Source of the DNA: Spisula solida | Taxonomy: Eukaryota; Mollusca; Bivalvia; Venerida; Mactridae | Assembly (NCBI GenBank): GCA_947247005.1 | Contig: OX365962.1 | Location: 6,545,201 to 6,609,200 of the forward strand | Direction of reading: 5' to 3' | Length of the DNA stretch: 64,000 nt | In this document: piece after piece, positions 44,001-55,020 of the stretch | Layout of the letters: each line of letters starts with the position of its first letter | Numbering within the stretch: the first letter of the stretch is position 1 | Program-made: the position numbers and the translations under genes | Notes under the pieces: model-generated | Seen by the model: only the letters and a program-made list of their open reading frames with translations | Database searches by the model: none | What the model was told of the DNA's origin: nothing

Positions 44001-47000
44001 TCCATGATCCATGTAGCCAAGAAGATACATCAAACTTAAAATCCATTTTCGTGTATGATTAGGAGGTCTTGAAGTCTGGAAAACAAAAAGAAAAGGAAAT
44101 TAAAACCTTGATAAAATGGAAACATACAATTCAAACTTACCTTTCCCAACAATGATTAATTAAAAGGTATTTTCAGGGAGGTAATAATTATAGCCATAAC
44201 AGTTACTGAGTTAGACATGTATTATTTCTTATATACATGTCATTAAAATTAAGAAGTCCCATGTTTGTCAATGAGTTTGTTCCAAATTGTTCCAAAGAAG
44301 CATAGAACATCATAATTTTATGAGGTGAATTTAAAACTAAGACCAACAATGTTACAGTTAATTGAAAGGTTCACAATGTTTGTTGAAGAAGAATGATAAC
44401 AATCTTAGTCATGGATCTTTTGACAAAAGTGCTGTCCATTTCAATTTATAAATCCCAATTGAAGAAAGAAACATATTTTATATGCAGACTACTAACATGG
44501 ATTCTAAACTAAGTTTAGTATTAATTTATATTATACTAATAAATGTACCTGTATTCTGTCAAAGAACATTTTCAAGTGCTAGTCTAGTCTCCTCAATCAT
44601 AATCAGATACATGTACTTTGTAGTTCCAATTTCTAAAAATGAAAGTAAACAGACTCTGCAATTATGTATGTTTAGTTGAAATATACAGAATAACAATAAA
44701 TCAATAAAAAGAACACCAGAACAGTTATAAACAGACCATAGCATAAGTGATTTTATAATATTGCAGCTGACATTACAAATGGTTGTTCCTTAGCAATATG
44801 TGTTCATAACTTCAGCATAATACTTGACCAATACTTATCTGAGGTTAGGGTGTTCTAGTTGTTTGAACAGAATCAAACCATTCAATGAGATAGAGTCACA
44901 GTACATTAGTATGTATACAGTTGAACCTCTATCAGTAGCCACTTGTATTAAACAGACACCCACTTTAAGCAGTCATACATTATTGGAAACTATTTTTTTT
45001 ATCATAAACAAATAATTATGACTGGAAGTTTTGTTTCAAATTATATTCATATACTAATGCAGATCTAGTAATAGTTATGGCATATATGATTTGCATAATT
45101 ATTTAAACACTACATAAACAAAGGGCACTTACCAGATAGATTGATCTGTTTGATGTATTTCACATCAGCATATTTCAGCACACACATTGGGAACTATAAA
45201 CTGAAAGAAAGGAAACTACATTGTATTTGTCAGGTAAAATCATGCTTTTATTCCTGATAATATTCAATGTCATGGTCCCAATGTTGCAAACAAATGAAGC
45301 AAACACTTAGTGCAGAGCATTATTTTAATGTAAATATTATAAATACTAGCCTATTAATAGTGAAGCCGGGTACATGTAAACAGAGCTTTCGACAAGCGCC
45401 GGCGGTCAGTGATTTCAATGACTCATCAGGGATTCACCACAGGCTCTTTTTCTCAAACTGAACCAGTTTGAACAAGTTCAATGTTTAAAATAAGAAGAAA
45501 TTAATAACTGAATGACATGTAAACAAACACACAAATATTCATATGAAGTTTGATGACAATAGTACAATTACTTTTTAAGTTGCGGATGACATAAGAAAGA
45601 TTTCTTCAAATTTCAAGGGCAACAACTCTGCAAATATTATTGGTCAAATCAGAATGAAATGTATAGGTACACAACAACACATGCTGAGTAATATTGATCA
45701 ATATCTATGAAGTTCAATGACTGTAGCAATTACATTTCAAGTTACAGACAGCACAACATTTTGTGATGGAAGGACAATTAAATCCATACATGCCCCAAAC
45801 TTATTTGGTAGGGGATTGGATAAAACTTTATGCCATGAACCCTTACAAGTATGGTATGAAATATATTTATAGTTTAAGGGGTTTAAATGACAACAAAAAC
45901 TATTCTTGTATATATGTGCAGACAAATAGAAAGATCTACCTGAAAACTTCCATTGGCATTGCAATATCCCAACTTCCAACTGAGGCAAGTCTTGAACTAT
46001 CATGCCAGTTTCAGTGCAGCTGTAATCTAGTAAACCCGCCTTGAATCTCTTCTTCTATGTTCATTTTGTAGTTTAAGATGGTCAACCAAAAGTTATTAAC
46101 ACTCTGGACCATTACAATGAGATAAAACACGAGTTCGTTCATTTATGTCTCTGACACCTACACTGTTTTCAGTCGTCTGTCAAAAAATCCGTCCCAGAAA
46201 TGGCCCTTTCTCAGTGAAAATCACAGTAATATACAATATAACATCTGCAACAGTTATTCTCTGATGGTTCCTGTCTTAATCTTGATCAAAACAGATTGTT
46301 GTCACCCTATTAATACTGTAAATCCAAAGAATAGTTTGACTTTATAAAACAAAAGTCAAATGTCCGCCATTTTGAATTGAAGAGTTATTTTCGCAAGGGA
46401 GAGCACTCGGGACATCAATTTAGGCAAGAGACCACCAAATTACAGCAAATTTCTCAAAATTGTCAATTTTCTGGCTGGAGTTGTAGATTTGTTTTTAGAG
46501 TGCCCACAAATGTTTTTCTTTATACTTGTAGACTGACTCTATGCTCATTCACCTATATTAATGGCTATATTGAGTAATGCTGCGATTATTGTATAAATGC
46601 ATGTAAAAAAGACCACAAAATCATGTTTTTTGCCTCAAAACCTCGAGTTTAACAGGCTATAAAAAAATTACTAAAGTATATATTTGTTTTCTTTTGCTAT
46701 CAATTGTTAGGTTATTTATTTTAGTTTATGATTATAACTTTAAATATTTGTTGTTATAGCAATTGTTGGAAAAATAATTAATATTTCGAGAACAGGTCTC
46801 TTTTTCACGTTTTTTCACATTTTCCCAACTTTAAGACCGGTTGCTATGGAAACAGAGAGGAATTTCAAGAAACGGAAAAATTTGAAATTAAAATATGGGG
46901 TCGGTCTACACAACTAACACATTTTTATCAAAATCTGAGAGATTGCGTGGCCAAAAAAATTTGGTGCTCTCAGAGAACTGCTCTTAATATGTATTTCATC

Positions 47001-47290
47001 GATATAATTGTACAAATGACTCAATGATTGTACAAATGACTCAATAATTGCTTTCTAAAATTGTTTTGAAGTAAACAAATGATAAAACTGACAAAAATAA
47101 GTGTCGCTTTTGTTAGAAACTCGGTAATAAAAGATAAACTATTTCATACGTAAATGTTACATAAAATAAAATAACATAGACTTACCACACAGAATCGTCG
47201 TTTTTACACCTAAACTAAACACGTATAACATACGACCTCGCACATCAATAACGCCCTCTCAATGATCCCACACCAGACGATGCGCAGATA
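44000..47290 (-). ncRNA. candidate spliced non-coding transcript
   Basis: Three sets of splice signals line up on the minus strand. A donor GTAAGTCTATG follows an exon starting at or above 47186. An internal exon 45133-45200 is preceded by TTTCTTTCAG and followed by GTAAGTGCCC. An acceptor TTTTGTTTTCCAG opens a last exon at 44075. The internal exon has stops in all three frames, so it is non-coding or untranslated. Exon 1 limits and the 3' end are not visible. Transcript extent is inference; the splice sites are directly seen. Confidence 0.3.
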
Positions 47291-47417
47291 TCATCAGCGC
47301 AACCCAGTTATCGTGATCTAAAAATACACAATTACTTGTATCTATTTCAAACGTCACTGATAATAATATATTTCTCGTTAGGACATGATTTCACAGTGTA
47401 TAACCTAGTTAACTTCT

Positions 47418-47775
47418 GATTATAGAAATAAGTCATACACGTTGAATTATTTAATAGTCTCCCAATAAGTCATGCAGTGACTGGAAGTTGCAAGTGACTT
47501 TGCTCGCAATAAGTCATACAAGTTGAATTGTATAGTATCCCAATAAGTCATACAGTGATTTGGATTTAATAGTCAAGCCAACATATAAGCGTTTCGATTT
47601 AGTATAAATTCACAGCGTATAAACCAAATCACTGTATGACTTATTGTGATACTATACAATTCAATGTGTATGACTTATTGCGAGCAAATGCACATGTGAT
47701 TTCCGATCACTGTATGACTTATTGCAATACTGTACAATTTAACGTGTAAGACTTATTGCGATAACCGGAATTTGA
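47418..47775. repeat. inverted repeat of 'atgacttattg' units
   Basis: Two arms of about 145-155 bases face each other around 47595-47615. Each holds two tandem copies of 'cactgtatgacttattg' with 'tactatacaattcaa'. The same unit, diverged, forms the repeat at 27770-27950. Confidence 0.8.
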
Positions 47776-48556
47776 CTGGTTTAAACACGGTGATAGTGCG
47801 TGTTATATATTAACTGAGTTGAACTCGTCCACAAATGTGACAATTGATACACGAAGTGGTATGGTTTATTGTCCAATAGAGATACTGCCTGTATAGCAGG
47901 TTCATGAAACAGGACATTATAATCTGTTTGTGATAGTACTGTTCTGCCTGAATACATAATCAGTGATAATCGACATACTCAACTTTCAATGTCATTATTC
48001 ATTATTAGGGGAAATCCAAGTTAATAGTGTGGTTCTAGAAACAGGCTGAATATGCACACAGTTCGAGGTCCAGTTCAAACGAAATACTTCTTTCATGGGT
48101 TGAACATGAATCGCTGCGTTATAATTCAGGGGTTTACCATCTAAGCTATTACAGCATACCTAACAACTTGCAATTAAAGCCAACAAATTTAACCGCCTGG
48201 ATAATTGTATATGTTAAATGTTAAATTTCATCGTTGAATGGTGGTAAATGATTGGCTGCACAAGGCAGTCATACTGGTATGAAAGTAAACGAACACTAGT
48301 CCATTTTAAGTTTAAGTAAGTAAGAAAAGAGTTCTTTTAACGTTTATTTAAAGTCTGTATTTCAAACAGTTACTACTTACAAAGTATCTAATGAAACGCA
48401 CTAACAACAAACACATGCATTCTTGTAAAGTTATCTGTTATCAATACCCTGTATTTACTGTACTGAAATAAAACTCTACTGCCACATAATCTAGCACGAA
48501 ATGTACCTTTACTTCATGCCATACATTTGTACATTATTGTTCATTATTCATAAATC
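47776..48556. other. no gene; weak tRNA-like word at 48090-48160 (minus)
   Basis: 'tagcttagatggtaaacc' and 'tgttcaaccc' on the minus strand look like A and B boxes, but no clover-leaf closes. Nothing else was recognised. Confidence 0.3.
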
Positions 48557-48892
48557 TTGACACTTCATAATGTTTTTATTTTGGGCCAAGAAATCAGTGA
48601 CATTCTCAGGGAACCATTTAGGTCGAAACCAGTGCTAGAAACAGCTTCAACTAGTACTTTGGAAACAGTTTCATCGGCCTCGGAAACAGTTTCATCAGCT
48701 ACAACTTTGGCGAATGTCAGTGATTTTGATGACATTGTTGACGTGATCGATCTATATGACAAGGAAAACGCTCAACCTATTACACAAATCCAATATCAAC
48801 GGCAAGAACAATCATTCAGACAGGCAGCACCTGTATTCAATATTACAAATTGTAATGTAACTATCAATCATGGATCATGGCAGGGGACGTAA
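48557..48892 (+). CDS. uncharacterised 111-codon frame, possibly a last exon
   Basis: The product is Ser/Thr-rich (ETVSSASETVSSATT), then acidic (DFDDIVDVIDLYDKENAQ), and ends FNITNCNVTINHGSWQGT. The 'xxNCxVTIN' ending resembles the C-termini of some mollusc recombinase- or zinc-finger-type proteins, but I cannot assign it. The real exon could start after the AG at 48609-48610 (acattctcag) rather than at 48557. A 48-bp minisatellite begins 30 bases after the stop. It may be the last exon of a transposon-related gene or a chance frame. Confidence 0.3.
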   Translation: MTLHNVFILGQEISDILREPFRSKPVLETASTSTLETVSSASETVSSATTLANVSDFDDIVDVIDLYDKENAQPITQIQYQRQEQSFRQAAPVFNITNCNVTINHGSWQGT

Positions 48893-48926
48893 CTGTGCGG
48901 CAAAGTTGTGTTGTTTGACTGTGACA

Positions 48927-49515
48927 GTGAAAAGTTGTATTATGTTGAAAATAATGACAGTTGAAAAGTTTTAAGTGAAAAGTTGTATTATGTTGAAAAT
49001 AATGACAGTTGAAAACTTTTAAATGAAAAGTTGTATTATGTTGAAAATAATGACAGTTGAAAAGTTTTAAGTGAAAAGTTGTATTATGTTGAAAATAATG
49101 ACAGTTGAAAAGTTTTAAGTGAAAAGTTGCATTATGTTGAAAATAATGACAGTTGAAAAGTTTTAAGTGAAAAGTTGCATTATGTTGAAAATAATGACAG
49201 TTGAAAACTTTTAAGTGAACAGTTGCATTATGTAGAAAATAATGACAGTTGAAAACTTTTAACTTAAGTGAAAAGTTGTATTATGTTGAAAATAATGACA
49301 GTTGAAAACTTTTAACTTAAGTGAAAAGTTGTATTATGTTGAAAATAATGACAGTTGAAAACTTTTAAGTCAAAAGTTGTATTATGTAGAAAATAATGAC
49401 AGTTGAAAACTTTTAAGTGAAAAGTTGTATTATGTTGAAAATAATGACAGTTGAAAACTTTTAAGTGAAAAGTTGTATTACCGTATATTGAACATAATGA
49501 CAGTTGAAATTTTTT
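48927..49515. repeat. minisatellite, 48-bp unit, about 12 copies
   Basis: The unit 'aaagttgtattatgttgaaa' plus 'ataatgacagttgaaaa' plus 'ttttaagtg' repeats with a 48-base period, and 54 where 'cttaa' is inserted. Because 48 is a multiple of 3, a minus-strand frame of 97 codons (49312-49605) stays open as a 16-residue repeat. I do not consider it coding. Confidence 0.9.
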
Positions 49516-49970
49516 GTTCAATTGAAAAAGTAAAAAGTGAAAATTAACATTATTATTATTATTAAGTTTTATAATTACTACATGTATATATAAATTGTTG
49601 CACATTGTAATTAAATAAGTGGGTTTTTATTAAATTGTTATTAAAGTGTTGGTTCTTATTACTTTTAGTGTTTGTTGTCATCACTTTTTGCTGTCAGTCA
49701 TCTTCAGTTACGTCTTCTGTCATTCGCGAAACAATTGTAAACTAATTTACTTCCGCTTTTGCCGATCAGCAGCAAATTCATGACTATAAATATTTAGGGT
49801 TTTTTAAGTCTCCCCCGATGTCCATCAATTATTTATGTTTTGAACTCTTTGGCGGCTACTTATCATTTCTTCAAATTCTTCCACATGTGAGCTCTGCTAA
49901 ATAAAATTGCATAAAATAATTTCTTGGTTTACAGTAGATAATCGCTGAAAAAAGTTTGGGGTAATAAAAT

Positions 49971-50110
49971 AAATAACACATAGCTTCGAGGGTTACAGTA
50001 AAAATGTCAGCCCTCGGAAAGTACTGTTACCCGCGGCCTTCGGCATTGGGTAACAGTACTTTCCTCAGGCTGACATTTTTACTGTCACCCTCGAAGCTAT
50101 GTGTTATTTA
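49971..50110. repeat. near-perfect palindrome, arms about 62 bp
   Basis: 'aaataacacatagcttcgag' starts the left arm and its complement ends the right. 'cagtaaaaatgtcagcc' and 'aaagtactgttaccc' pair inside, and the loop 'gcggccttcggcatt' is at 50033-50047. Such a hairpin in DNA or RNA is very stable. It could be a foldback MITE. Confidence 0.85.
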
Positions 50111-50111
50111 T

Positions 50112-50520
50112 ATATTGATACTTTGCTTACTTGTTCACCATCATGACCCCAACCCCTACACAGGAGAAGATAACTATTTAGCATTTTGTTGAAATTATGC
50201 CCCCCTATTGGACTAAGAAATGCTTATTTGTTTACCTTCATGACCAAGAGGACCTACACATGAGTAGGTAACGGTCCTGCATAATTTGTCCGAATTATCC
50301 CCCTTTTTCGACTTAGAAGCCCCAACCTCTACACAGCAGAGGGTAATGCTGCTGTTATGAAGCATTTTGTTTTGAATATACAATAATTGTACTATCCTAG
50401 CATGGTGCTGCGAATAGTGGAGCGAGCTGTTCGTGGACAGCTCTTGTCTATAATAATGATGTTTGTGCATTATTTCTCACAAGATTATTTCATGCTCTGT
50501 CTTTATTAAAATGGAATTGT
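50112..50520. repeat. bivalve-type repeat ('cttcatgacc...cctacacag')
   Basis: Two or three diverged units with 'tcatgacc', 'cctacac(a)', 'gcattttgtt' and 'ccccc(t)(a/t)ttggac' occur around 50130, 50235 and 50325. It closes with 'gagcgagctgttcgtggaca'. It is non-coding. Confidence 0.45.
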
Positions 50521-50531
50521 TGGAAGAGTTA

Positions 50532-50875
50532 CATTCTACCAATTCCCAAAATTCCCACTTTTCTTTTGCATTTTTTCAGGTTTTTCCCCAAAAATATCAG
50601 ATTTTCAATATGATCATAAACTAGAATTTTCATATCTAAAACTGTATCTTAACACATGCCTGTCACATTGATTTTAACTTTTATAAAGTTATTATTGGCC
50701 TTGTATTCTACGAATTCCTAAAATTCCCACTTTTCTTTTGCATTTTTTCAGGGTTTTCCCCAAAAATATCAGTTTTTCAATATTATCAGAAACTAGAATT
50801 TTCATATATGAAACTGTATCTTAACACATGCCTGTCATGATGATTTTCACTTTATCAAAGAAAATTGATAATGAT
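50532..50875. repeat. tandem duplication, 172 bp x 2
   Basis: 'aaaattcccacttttctttt' with 'gcattttttcagg' occurs at 50547 and 50719. The copies continue with 'actagaattttcatat' and 'ttaacacatgcctgtca'. The sequence that follows to 51930 has no recognised gene apart from a short hairpin around 51111-51139. Confidence 0.8.
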
Positions 50876-51934
50876 ATTATAGTGAATTCACAATTTTCTT
50901 TATTTTTTTAATGTCTTTACCCAAAAAGCCTGAATTTGAATAATATGTATTATTTTACTGATGAATGTTACTGTGTCAATAAAGAAATATGAATTTTAAT
51001 CAGTCTTGTTTCTTGATGTTGTAATATAATAATTGTTATTATAGTGTTTATGTATTTACTAGATTAAAACATAGCACGTGAGATTTGCCTTCTTTGCGTA
51101 TGTTGAGCTTACCATATTTTATTACCGCGATAAAATATGGCTGTTCCCATTTACCCATCGTTCACAAGTACTATTGACAGAACGGGAATTTTACATAAAT
51201 TTCGTGGCTATAGTTGGGTTATAAATACTACAATTCAATGTAAACAAATACTAGAAACAAAATGATGCAAATAGATCCAACAAAAATTACATGTTTAAAT
51301 AATAATCGATATTTTTTAAACAGTGGAGTTTTTACGGGAAAGCTTTTTACATGAGCGCCGCTTTTCAACGTCACTTGTCGAATGGAAAATAGCGCATTCT
51401 GTTTGAATGCAAATATTTCGCACATCACGCCTTGGTTTCTCATAAAATATGTTTAGAAGTATTCCTTGTGCCTGTTTTATTTATCAGACACATGCGTGGA
51501 TGTCAGATCAACACCAATCCGTTATTTATAGCTTTAAAATCGAAATACATGTCCTTTTAGTTCGAACAGGAAGTAGAGCAGTTAGAGTCATTGACAACCA
51601 AAGAACAAACACACACAATCGCCTGAATTTACTGTAAATGATACTTAAACAAGTATTTCTTCTCTCATCTCACTTGATGTGTATTTGTTTAGATGTCGAT
51701 TATGTAACGGCATGGAACATATTGAACAACAACGTAATAAAATCGATAAATCGAGAGTCAAAATATGGGGCGTTAATTTGAACAGCGCGTAATATTTAAC
51801 GGTGCAGAGGTAAAAAATTAGGTCGCTTTTTGTTGCTGTAAAATACGAAATTTATGCGATGTTAGAATCGAAATAACGAATATGTACGGAATCCTGTTAG
51901 TGCCATTTTAAATATCGTGTATCGCCCTCCAAGG

Positions 51935-52650
51935 GCGAGACACGAGATAAGAAACGAGACACGAGAATTAGACGCGATATTTAAAACGAGACACGAGAAT
52001 TGCGCGAGGCCTGAAACGAGACACGAGAATTAAAAATTGAATTCTCGCGTTTTTAATCTCGCCCTAGACCAACAAATTTTACAAGTTAATGTCTAATATC
52101 GTGTAATTCTCGCGTATCGTATCTTGCCTCGCAGTTGAATATCGCGCTCGTTTCAAATATCGCGTCTTAATCTCGTGTCTCGACTTCCAAGGGCGAGACA
52201 CGATAGTTAAAACGAGACACGAGAATTCAACGCGAGGCACGAGAATCCAACGCGAGACACGACAATGCTATCGTGCAAATATCGCGCGATTCTCTTGCCT
52301 CGCGTTTCTATTTGGTCAGCGAGACACGAGAATTAAAGCGAGACACGAGAATTGAAGGCGAGGCACAAGAATGCTATCGCGCAATTCTCGCGGCGATACA
52401 CGACAATGCTGTCGCGCAATTCTCGCGTCTCGCGGCGATACACGACAATGCTGTCGCCCAATTCTCGTGTCTCGCGGCGATACACGACAATGCTGTCGCC
52501 CAATTCTCGCGTCTCGCCGCGAGACACGACGATGCTGTCGCCCAATTCTAGGCGGTGTCAGTAAGAAATTGTAACTGGCACACCGGTCGAGACGCGAGAA
52601 TTTGGCGACAGCATTGTCGTGTATCGCCGCGAGACGCGAGAATTGATAAA
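51935..52650. repeat. CpG-rich 'cgagacacgagaatt' tract with 42-bp minisatellite
   Basis: From 51935 the sequence is built from a few short words (cgagacacgagaatt, aattctcgcgtctcg, atatcgcg) on both strands. At 52390-52550 it becomes a 42-base tandem repeat containing 'gcgatacacgacaatgctgt'. At 52590-52645 the unit appears inverted. As 42 is a multiple of 3, several long frames are open on both strands at once (for example 52273-52551 plus and 52333-52545 minus); none looks coding. CpG density is far above the surroundings. Confidence 0.85.
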
Positions 52651-52933
52651 TTAATAAAACTCGTATGTAATGAGCACGAATGTAAGATTCTATTTATCAC
52701 ATAACATTAGAAACGCTCATTATTGATCAAAAGGATGATGTACGCTGTATATGTTTCAGCCAAATTTCAGCGGTACAATGAGCGCGACGTCATGGCGACG
52801 TTGATATTATCCTGACGTCTTTGGCGGATCAATGCATGGATTGGCTAACGTCACGTCAAGCTAATTTAAATATTTATTGCACAGTCTGGGAGTGCCGAAC
52901 GATATTTTCGGCACGGCTTTATTGCACTCCTGG

Positions 52934-53166
52934 GTACTGTTTTATCAAGGCACTTACGGAAATCGTAAACTTACGATCAAATTTAAATTGTTTATAATTT
53001 GTTTATAATTATAAAGTGTGGTAAATGGAGCTGCAATACTAATAATGGTTCAGGTAATGAACTCCCACAAACAATATCCGTCACCGATGTGCAGTTGTTA
53101 AAGAATTATAAAGCAATTAAATTTGAGCGTAACTTTAAGGTTTAAGTGCTTTGATAAAACAGTACT
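52934..53166. mobile_element. small MITE ('gtactgttttatcaa' TIRs)
   Basis: The left end 'gtactgttttatcaaggcac' and the right end 'gtgctttgataaaacagtac' are inverted repeats with one mismatch. Length is 233 bases with an AT-rich interior. The terminal words resemble those at 15512 and 32307. Confidence 0.75.
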
Positions 53167-53397
53167 CTGGACCGCAGGTTATGTGATAAATTGATTTCAG
53201 GCACAAACAACAACGCCTATTCTGATCTGTCCACACAGTTCCAGTTTATTTTATTGACATAAGAACATTATTTATGTCCATCACCTTAAATAATAGGGGG
53301 CAGCTAAATCAACACAGACCAGCCAAGTACACAAAGTCTGTGAAATATATAGACTTCCCCACAAGACAAAATATTAAAGGGACATGCCCAGAAACAG

Positions 53398-53810
53398 GCG
53401 GATTTAGCTCAGTGGTAACGCACTTGGCTGTCAATCCAGAGGTCGTGGGTTCAATCCCTGGCATCGGAACATGACATTTCTGAAATATTTATGATATTTC
53501 CCGCTATATCTGGCCGTGTGGTCTGCAAAGTATCTGGAAGTGCCAGGAAGCTGTGTATCGGTGCTATACACCGGGCACATTAAAGAACCAGGCTGTCTAT
53601 TCGAAATAACCTCTGCAGCGCCGGACATGCCTGTATCTAATGTCTCTCTCTCCCTTCAGGGGCTTTCTCTCAGTCTGTCCCTCTGGTCAGATCATGCTGT
53701 ATCTGCACTGGTAGAGGATGCACCTGCGCCCTTGTGGCTGCAACATGGGTAAAGTGCCTTTGAACGTGCGTTCGCATGAAAAGGGCGCTATAAATCTGGT
53801 ATATTTATTT
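53398..53810 (+). repeat. tRNA-Asp-headed SINE, long form
   Basis: Head 'tttagctcagtggtaacgca', GTC-type anticodon loop (CTGTCAA) and B box 'gggttcaatccct'. The body is as in 34971-35290, plus an internal segment (53610-53727) with 'tctctctctcccttc' and 'tggtagaggatgcac'. The tail is 'gcgctataaatctggtatat'. This copy has the better-preserved Pol III boxes. Frames over it are not genes. Confidence 0.85.
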
Positions 53811-53957
53811 TGGTTTACTTACAACGAAATTGCGTTTATCACTCGTAAAACCAATAATTACCGAAAAGTCAAAGAAGAATTTGACTTAAAAATTTACTCT
53901 ATAACGCGCGCTTCGATATTCTGTATATCGATTTGAATAAAAGCCATTAATTGCAGG

Positions 53958-54349
53958 GTAGCAATACCACGTGGCTCTTGGCTACAGTTACAAGTAAAAA
54001 TTTGTAAACATTGAAACACAAATATAGCCATAAGTATTTTATTACCTCACCGATTTCTATAAAATATACGCCACGCTAAGGGGAAAAGTATTTGCTTTCC
54101 GTGAAATATAAGATATTTTTCAGCAGTTTTACCGATTTTTTCATTACCCTGTGAAACCTACACGTTCCACGGTTTCACAAGGCAAAGCCGCTGAAGTTTT
54201 TTTTATATTTCATAAAAAGCAAATAAGTGTTCCCTTTGCGTATATTTCATAAAAAGCGATGAAGAAATAAAGTACTTATGGCTATTTTATTTTCCAATGT
54301 TTACAAATTTCTTCTTGTAACTGTAGTCAAAAGTCACGTGGTATTGCTA
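53958..54349. mobile_element. foldback MITE, arms about 190 bp (copy 2)
   Basis: It is the same family as 28715-29129, with ends 'gtagcaataccacgtgg' and 'cacgtggtattgcta' and inner 'atatacgccacgctaagggg'. It is diverged by small indels. It is nested in the TTAA-flanked element. Confidence 0.85.
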
Positions 54350-54660
54350 TACTGCATTGAGTTATTCTTGAAATATTTTTTTAAAAAACTAGCGGGATAT
54401 TTCGTAACTTTTTACAAGGGTTTCATTATTTGTTAGCTATTCGAGACACTTCAGTTCCAGGGCATGTCCCTTTAATTAGATAAACATGTCATTCGTATAT
54501 AGTTAGCCGGAGATATTGTCTGACCAGATTAAACTGAGACTCTAATCAAAATCCGTAAGCGCCCGGCTGTACTCGGCTGTTTCGGTTCGTATGTTTATTT
54601 ACTACATGTGCAGTAATCTCTGCATTTATAACAAAATTCAAAAGAACACTCAAGCATGAA

Positions 54661-54727
54661 TAGTAGCGCAGTGAAAACGTCTGCGCCTTTTACGCCAGAG
54701 GTCGCAGGTTCAAAACTTACTGTAACC
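54661..54727 (+). repeat. tRNA-like module (Lys-TTT-like loop)
   Basis: A box 'tagcgcagtgaaaacgt' and B box 'aggttcaaaactt' with an anticodon stem ctgcg/cgccag around CCTTTTA. The acceptor stem does not close. It faces the module at 55021-55081. Confidence 0.5.
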
Positions 54728-55020
54728 TTTTGACATTAATATTTTTACTTCAATATTCTATCCTTGAATCAGTGGGATTATGTTTAAAACTTTTTCCGGT
54801 TCGGTCTTATATTGTTTAGTCTTTAATTTCGGTTTTTGTAATATTTCCAATTGCATATTTCTTTATTCCAAGTACATGAACAATGCTTCATCGACTTGGT
54901 CATTATAGATTTAATGTATGCCCGAATTGTGTTTTGGACATGTGAACATAGGGATGATTATAATTCACGAATAGCATACTTGCATATAAAGAAAAAAGTT
55001 AAATAAAAAATATTGAGTTT

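Larger units (their letters stand above)
41037..46988. mobile_element. second large inverted-repeat element, related to 17907-23785
   Basis: The termini 'aagagcagttctctgaga' (41038) and its complement ending near 46988 face each other 5.95 kb apart. Similarity weakens after about 150 bases. Both arms then carry CACGCA-AGTC-GATTTT words, as at the ends of the 17907 element. An X-box-like palindrome follows at 41179 (perfect GTTACCATGGTAAC) and, degenerate, near 46845. No transposase was found. The interior holds bivalve-type repeats (41930-42220, 43010-43380). Confidence 0.5.
53378..54471. mobile_element. TTAA-flanked TIR element containing a SINE and a foldback
   Basis: TTAA (53374-53377) is followed by AGGGACATGCCC. 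At the other side GGGCATGTCCCT (54460-54471) is followed by TTAA. TTAA targets with AGGG ends occur in Kolobok- and piggyBac-type elements (family knowledge). Inside are a complete SINE (53398-53810) and a foldback MITE (53958-54349), so most of its length is secondary insertions. No transposase is present. Confidence 0.6.

Noticed and set aside
49312..49605. 97-codon minus-strand frame with a 16-residue repeat
   Set aside because: Direct consequence of the 48-bp minisatellite.
52273..52574. Four overlapping frames of 67-92 codons on both strands
   Set aside because: A 42-bp tandem unit without stops keeps several frames open at once; no protein family resemblance.
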